A stretch of DNA of 64,000 nucleotides from Antennarius striatus (lineage: Eukaryota; Chordata; Actinopteri; Lophiiformes; Antennariidae), in contig NC_090778.1 of assembly GCF_040054535.1 (NCBI RefSeq), positions 8,316,001-8,380,000 on the forward strand. The letters run 5' to 3'. Below the pieces are notes generated by a model, which saw only the letters and a program-made list of their open reading frames with translations, ran no database searches and was not told the DNA's origin. Numbering within the stretch: position 1 is the stretch's first letter; every line of letters starts with the position of its first letter. The position numbers were made by a program, and so were the translations under genes. Positions 60,568-64,000 of this stretch are shown one piece after another.

Positions 60568-61891
60568 TAGATAAAGAGACTTGGTGGTGGAATGAGGAGG
60601 TACAGGAGTGCATACAGAGAACAAGATTAGCTAAGAAGTGAGACACTGAGAGGACTAAGAAGAGTAGACAGGAGTACAGGGAGATGCAGCATAAGATGAC
60701 AGTAGAGGTAGCAAAGGCCAAACAATGGGCCTATGATGACTTGGATGCTAGGTTGGACAGTAAGGAAGGAGAGACTGATCTATACAGGTTGGCAAGACAG
60801 AGAGACAGAGATGGGAAGGACATGCAGCAGGTTAGGGTGATTAAGGATAGGGTAGGACGTGTACTGACAGGTGCCAGTAGTGTGATGGGAAGATGGAAAG
60901 AGTACTTTGAAGAGTTGATGAATGAGGAAAGTGAGAGAGAACAAAGACTAGAAGAACTGGCTGTTGTGGACCAGGAAGTAGCAAAGATTAGTCAAGATGA
61001 AGTGAGGAGGGCATTGAAGAGGATGAAAAGTGGAAAGGCCCTCGGTCCTGACGATATACCTGTGGAGGTATGGAAGTTTCTAGGAGAGGTGGCAGTAGAG
61101 TTTCTGCCTGGGTTGTTCAACAGGATCTTGGATAATGAGAAGATACCTGAGGAATGGAGGAGAAGTGTGCTGGTGCCCTTTTTTAAGAACAAGGGAGGGA
61201 GTGCAGAGGGATGTGCAGAGTTGTGGCAACTACAGAGGAATAAAGCTGATGAGCCATACAATGAAGTTATGGGAAAGAGTAGTGGAAGCTAGACTAAGGG
61301 AAGAAGTGAGCATTTGTGAGCAGCAGTATGGTTTCATGCCAAAAAAGAGTACTACAGATGTAGTATTTGCTTTGGGGATGTTGAGAGAGAAGTACAGAGA
61401 AGGCCAGGGGGAGCTGCATTGTGTTTTTGTAGATCTGGAGAAAGCTTATGATTGGGTGCCCAGAGAGGAACTGTGGTATTGTATGAGGAAGTCTGGAGTG
61501 GCAGAGAAGTATGTTAGAGCAGTGCAGGACATGTATGAGGACTCTAAGACAGTGGTGAGGTGTGCTGTAGGTGTGACAGAGGAATTCAAGGTGAAGGTGG
61601 GACTGCATCAGGGATCAGCTCTGAGCCCCTTCTTGTTTGCTATGGTGATGGACAGGCTGACAGACGAGGGTAGACAGGAATCTCCATGGAATATGATGTT
61701 TGCAGATGACATTGTGATCTGTAATGAGAGCAGGGAATTGATGGAGGAGAAGCTAGAGAGGTGGAGGTTTGTCTTGGAATGAAGGTTAGCCACAGTAAGA
61801 CAGAGTACATGTGTGTGAATGAGAGGGACCCAAGTGGAAGAGTGAGGTTACAGGGAGAAGAGATCAAGAAGGTGGAGGACTTTAAGTACTT

Positions 61892-62392
61892 TGTCACATC
61901 TCTGTACTATTTTATCCTGTTTTCCTGTCACTAAAATGTCGTGCCATTCCAGATCCAGTCCCACTTGTAATCAGTTAATTCCCTGTACCTGCCTTTCCTT
62001 CGCTCAGCTGCAGCCACTCCCTAATCAGTCACCACTCTTCATGTACCCAGCTCAGCCTTCAGTTCTCTGCCAGATTGTTAATGTTCGTCCTGACCTTCCA
62101 GCGTTCGTCTCTGGCATATTTGGATTGTGTGTTTGACTCTGCCTGTTTCCCCAGACTCTGCGTGCCCCTCCTCGGATTTGTCTGCCTGGTTCATTGGATT
62201 GCCTTCAGTGTTTGACCCGCCTGATTACTGGACTCTGCCTGTTTGCTTGCCGTCTGCCTGAGTCTTCTGTTTGGACTGATTCCCCGGTACCAGAGTTCTG
62301 CCTGTCTTATTAAACCTGTTTTTGGACTTGACTCGCCTGCTTCACTGTCGTGCTTTTGGGTTCTCACCACCAGTCTTGTTCGAGCCGTGATA
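61892..62392 (+). mobile_element. Solo LTR (Gypsy-like, 501 bp) inside RTE copy 6
   Basis: The insert starts TGTCACATCTCTG and ends GAGCCGTGATA. The 5-bp target TACTT (61887-61891) recurs as TATTT (62393-62397), one mismatch. The RTE frame (DFKY before, GSTVQSNG after) is continuous when it is removed. The terminal CA expected for an LTR appears mutated to TA. TATTAAACC near 62310 may be its poly(A) signal. The pyrimidine-rich CTGCCTG repeats resemble common teleost Gypsy LTRs. Confidence 0.75.
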
Positions 62393-62993
62393 TATTTAGG
62401 GTCAACAGTCCAGAGCAATGGAGATTGTGGAAAAGAGGTGAAGAAGTGTGTACGGGAAGGGTGGAACGGGTGAAGAAAAATGTCAGGTGTGATGTGTAAT
62501 AGAAGAGTTTCAGCTAAAATTAAAGGAAAGGTGTACGAAACTGTGGTGAGACCAGTGATGTTGTTTGGTCTAGAGACAGTGTCACTGAGGAAAAGACAGG
62601 AGACAGAGCTGGAGGTAGCAGAGATGAAGATGCTGAGGTTCTCTCTGGGAGTGACCAGGAAGGATAGGATCATGAATGAGTACATCAGAGGGACAGCACA
62701 TGTTGGAGGTTTTAGAGATAAAGTCAGAGAGGCCAGACTGAGATGGTTTGGACATGTCCAGAGGAGAGATAGTGAATATATTGGTAGAAGGATGCTGAGT
62801 TTTGAACTGCCAGGCAGGAGGCCTAGAGGAAAACCAAAGAGGAAGTTTATGGATGTAGTGAAAGAGGACATGAAGGTAGTTGGTGTGAGAGAAGTGGATG
62901 CAGAAGACAGGGTTAGATGGAGGCAACTGATTCACTGTGGCACCCCTGAAGGTAAAAGCCAAAAGGAGAAGAAGTCAGAAGCAGCCATGTTCA

Positions 62994-63969
62994 CATGGGG
63001 CAATCATTGCGGCTCCCATTGAAGCAAAAGCACAGGTCACTGATCACCTCAGAGGATGATCACATCCATCTCTTCATTGCAACCTTTGCTTAGCCAATAA
63101 AGGTAATTCTAATAGAAGGTTCAGTCGGAATCTACAAAACTGTAAACCATTAGTGCCTCACACACAATCAATCTGTCAGCACAGAAGATCTTAAACACTC
63201 ACTGAAGTTCAAAGGTGGATGCCAAAGAAAAGTATCACCAATTCAGTTATCTGACCAAAGAGTTGAATAATGGCCCGATTCAAGTTTTTGCTACAAGATG
63301 TGCAAACCCTTGGAACAACTTCTGACATAACATTACAGAACTCCACTTGTTGACACAAATATCGCAATGTCTAACATTATGTAAGTTTGGACAAATCCAA
63401 ATATTGGACAAAGAGGTGGAGCACACACATCTTTTTTTGGTATAATCACCCATGCAGGAAGCCATGTTATTTTTTCAGTATTTGTACAAGATGTTCTTCA
63501 AAAGGCAGAAACACCACAAACATGCCCAGGAGGTCGAAACAACTGAGTTCATTGAAAATCAACGCTATTAGCCTCAAAGATCAAAACAGTTTTCATGTCC
63601 GTCAACATGTGTATTTTAGTATGACACTTTTTAAAGAGAGTGACAGTTTTGGCGACAGACTGGGGCTGCAGGTTTAGTACTTCATTATCGGCTTCATTTA
63701 TCAGATACGAAGTTTAGATATGAAGTTCACATCTTTTCTGATTTTCAAAGACCAAATAGAAAGTCAAGAGACTTCTTACCTAAAAGTTGCTACACACACC
63801 ACAAGCCTTGATTTAGTCACACGACTGCCGTACTGGGTCGTCTAACCACTAAGAGGGTAATTAACTGCCAGAAGTTCAATTATTATTGCTAAATATTTAA
63901 GTTACTAACAATTATTTAATAACTCATTAAAAACTTAATGATACTTTTAGTGGTTAACTTAACCTTTTA
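62994..63969. other. slc2a8 intron, no feature recognised
   Basis: Non-coding AT-rich sequence. No upstream slc2a8 exon with splice sites was found on the minus strand, and ORFs at 63280-63677 show no similarity. Confidence 0.4.
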
Positions 63970-64000
63970 GGCGGCACGGTGGCGCAGTGGGTAGCGCTAC
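63970..64000 (+). mobile_element. Start of a tRNA-headed SINE-like repeat (cut by window edge)
   Basis: GGCGGCACGGTGGCGCAGTG and GGTAGCGCTAC is the usual head of the dispersed repeat also present, inverted, at 54895-55278. Only 31 bases are visible. Confidence 0.5.

Larger units (their letters stand above)
59575..62960 (+). pseudogene. RTE LINE ORF (copy 6), broken
   Basis: Blocks in order are the N-terminus and endonuclease (59575-60110, GTLNVGTMTGKGRELVDM), the connector (60570-61190, from LVVE-type sequence through SGKALGPDDIPVEVW), RT (61135-61782, FVDLEKAYDWVPREEL, GLHQGSALSPFLFAMV, MMFADDIVIC), and after the LTR the thumb and tail (62400-62960, VRPVMLFGLETVSLRKR, LRWFGHVQRRDSEYIGRR). 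Stops, frameshifts and insertions inactivate it. Confidence 0.85.
59440..62974 (+). mobile_element. RTE-clade LINE (copy 6) with 19-bp TSD, carrying two later insertions
   Basis: A plus-strand RTE copy in the slc2a8 intron. The 19-bp target duplication TCAGAAGCAGCCACGTTCA (59421-59439) recurs with one mismatch at 62975-62993. The 3' end has the GAGAAGAAG tail. Inside are a GCGCCTTATA-type element (60113-60567), which replaces the late endonuclease and connector start, and a solo LTR (61892-62392). Its 5' end has a short tandem duplication of G(C/T)AGC(C/T)GCAAGAGGGCA. Confidence 0.9.

Overview
The window is nuclear DNA of a ray-finned fish, probably an acanthomorph teleost. It holds multi-exon genes with GT-AG introns, Rex3 and other RTE-clade LINEs, Tc1/mariner, hAT, Tigger-like and piggyBac-like DNA transposons, tRNA-headed SINEs and long (CA)n and (TA)n microsatellites. 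There are no bacterial operons, CRISPR arrays or phage genes. I see no new multi-gene system. The noteworthy material is four conserved vertebrate genes and an unusually readable record of nested transposon insertions.

Genes from left to right: (1) the last coding exon of a Na-K-2Cl cotransporter, best matched to slc12a2/NKCC1 (+, 324-459); (2) nudt12, the ankyrin-Nudix NAD(H)/NAD-cap pyrophosphatase (+, seven coding exons, 17058-24494), with a likely CCAAT-rich promoter and non-coding first exon near 11650-11879; (3) hira, the histone H3.3 chaperone subunit (-, 25 coding exons, 50908 down to 30769), which assembles into an intact frame of 1018 residues; (4) the 3' six exons of slc2a8/GLUT8 (-, 57122 down to 53909), whose 5' exons lie beyond the right edge. 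nudt12 and hira converge tail to tail. hira and slc2a8 are in tandem, and the 3' end of slc2a8 lies about 3 kb upstream of the hira start codon.

The space between and inside these genes is mostly transposon. At 2.2-4.2 kb a hAT element sits inside a Tigger-like element. At 6-11.6 kb a CR1/L2/Rex1-type LINE is interrupted by a 3.2-kb RTE LINE. A second RTE copy lies in direct orientation at 12.6-15.7 kb, so near-identical repeats bracket the presumed nudt12 promoter. nudt12 intron 4 carries a TA-flanked element and a Rex3 copy that is itself split by a small hAT element. A Tc1 element sits in an RTE fragment at 25-27.8 kb. hira introns hold an RTE copy, several non-autonomous DNA elements, a solo LTR and a pair of inverted piggyBac-like elements. 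The right end has another RTE copy carrying a solo LTR and a DNA-element fragment. Many insertions could be confirmed by exact or near-exact target-site duplications. All transposon ORFs seen are broken or truncated.
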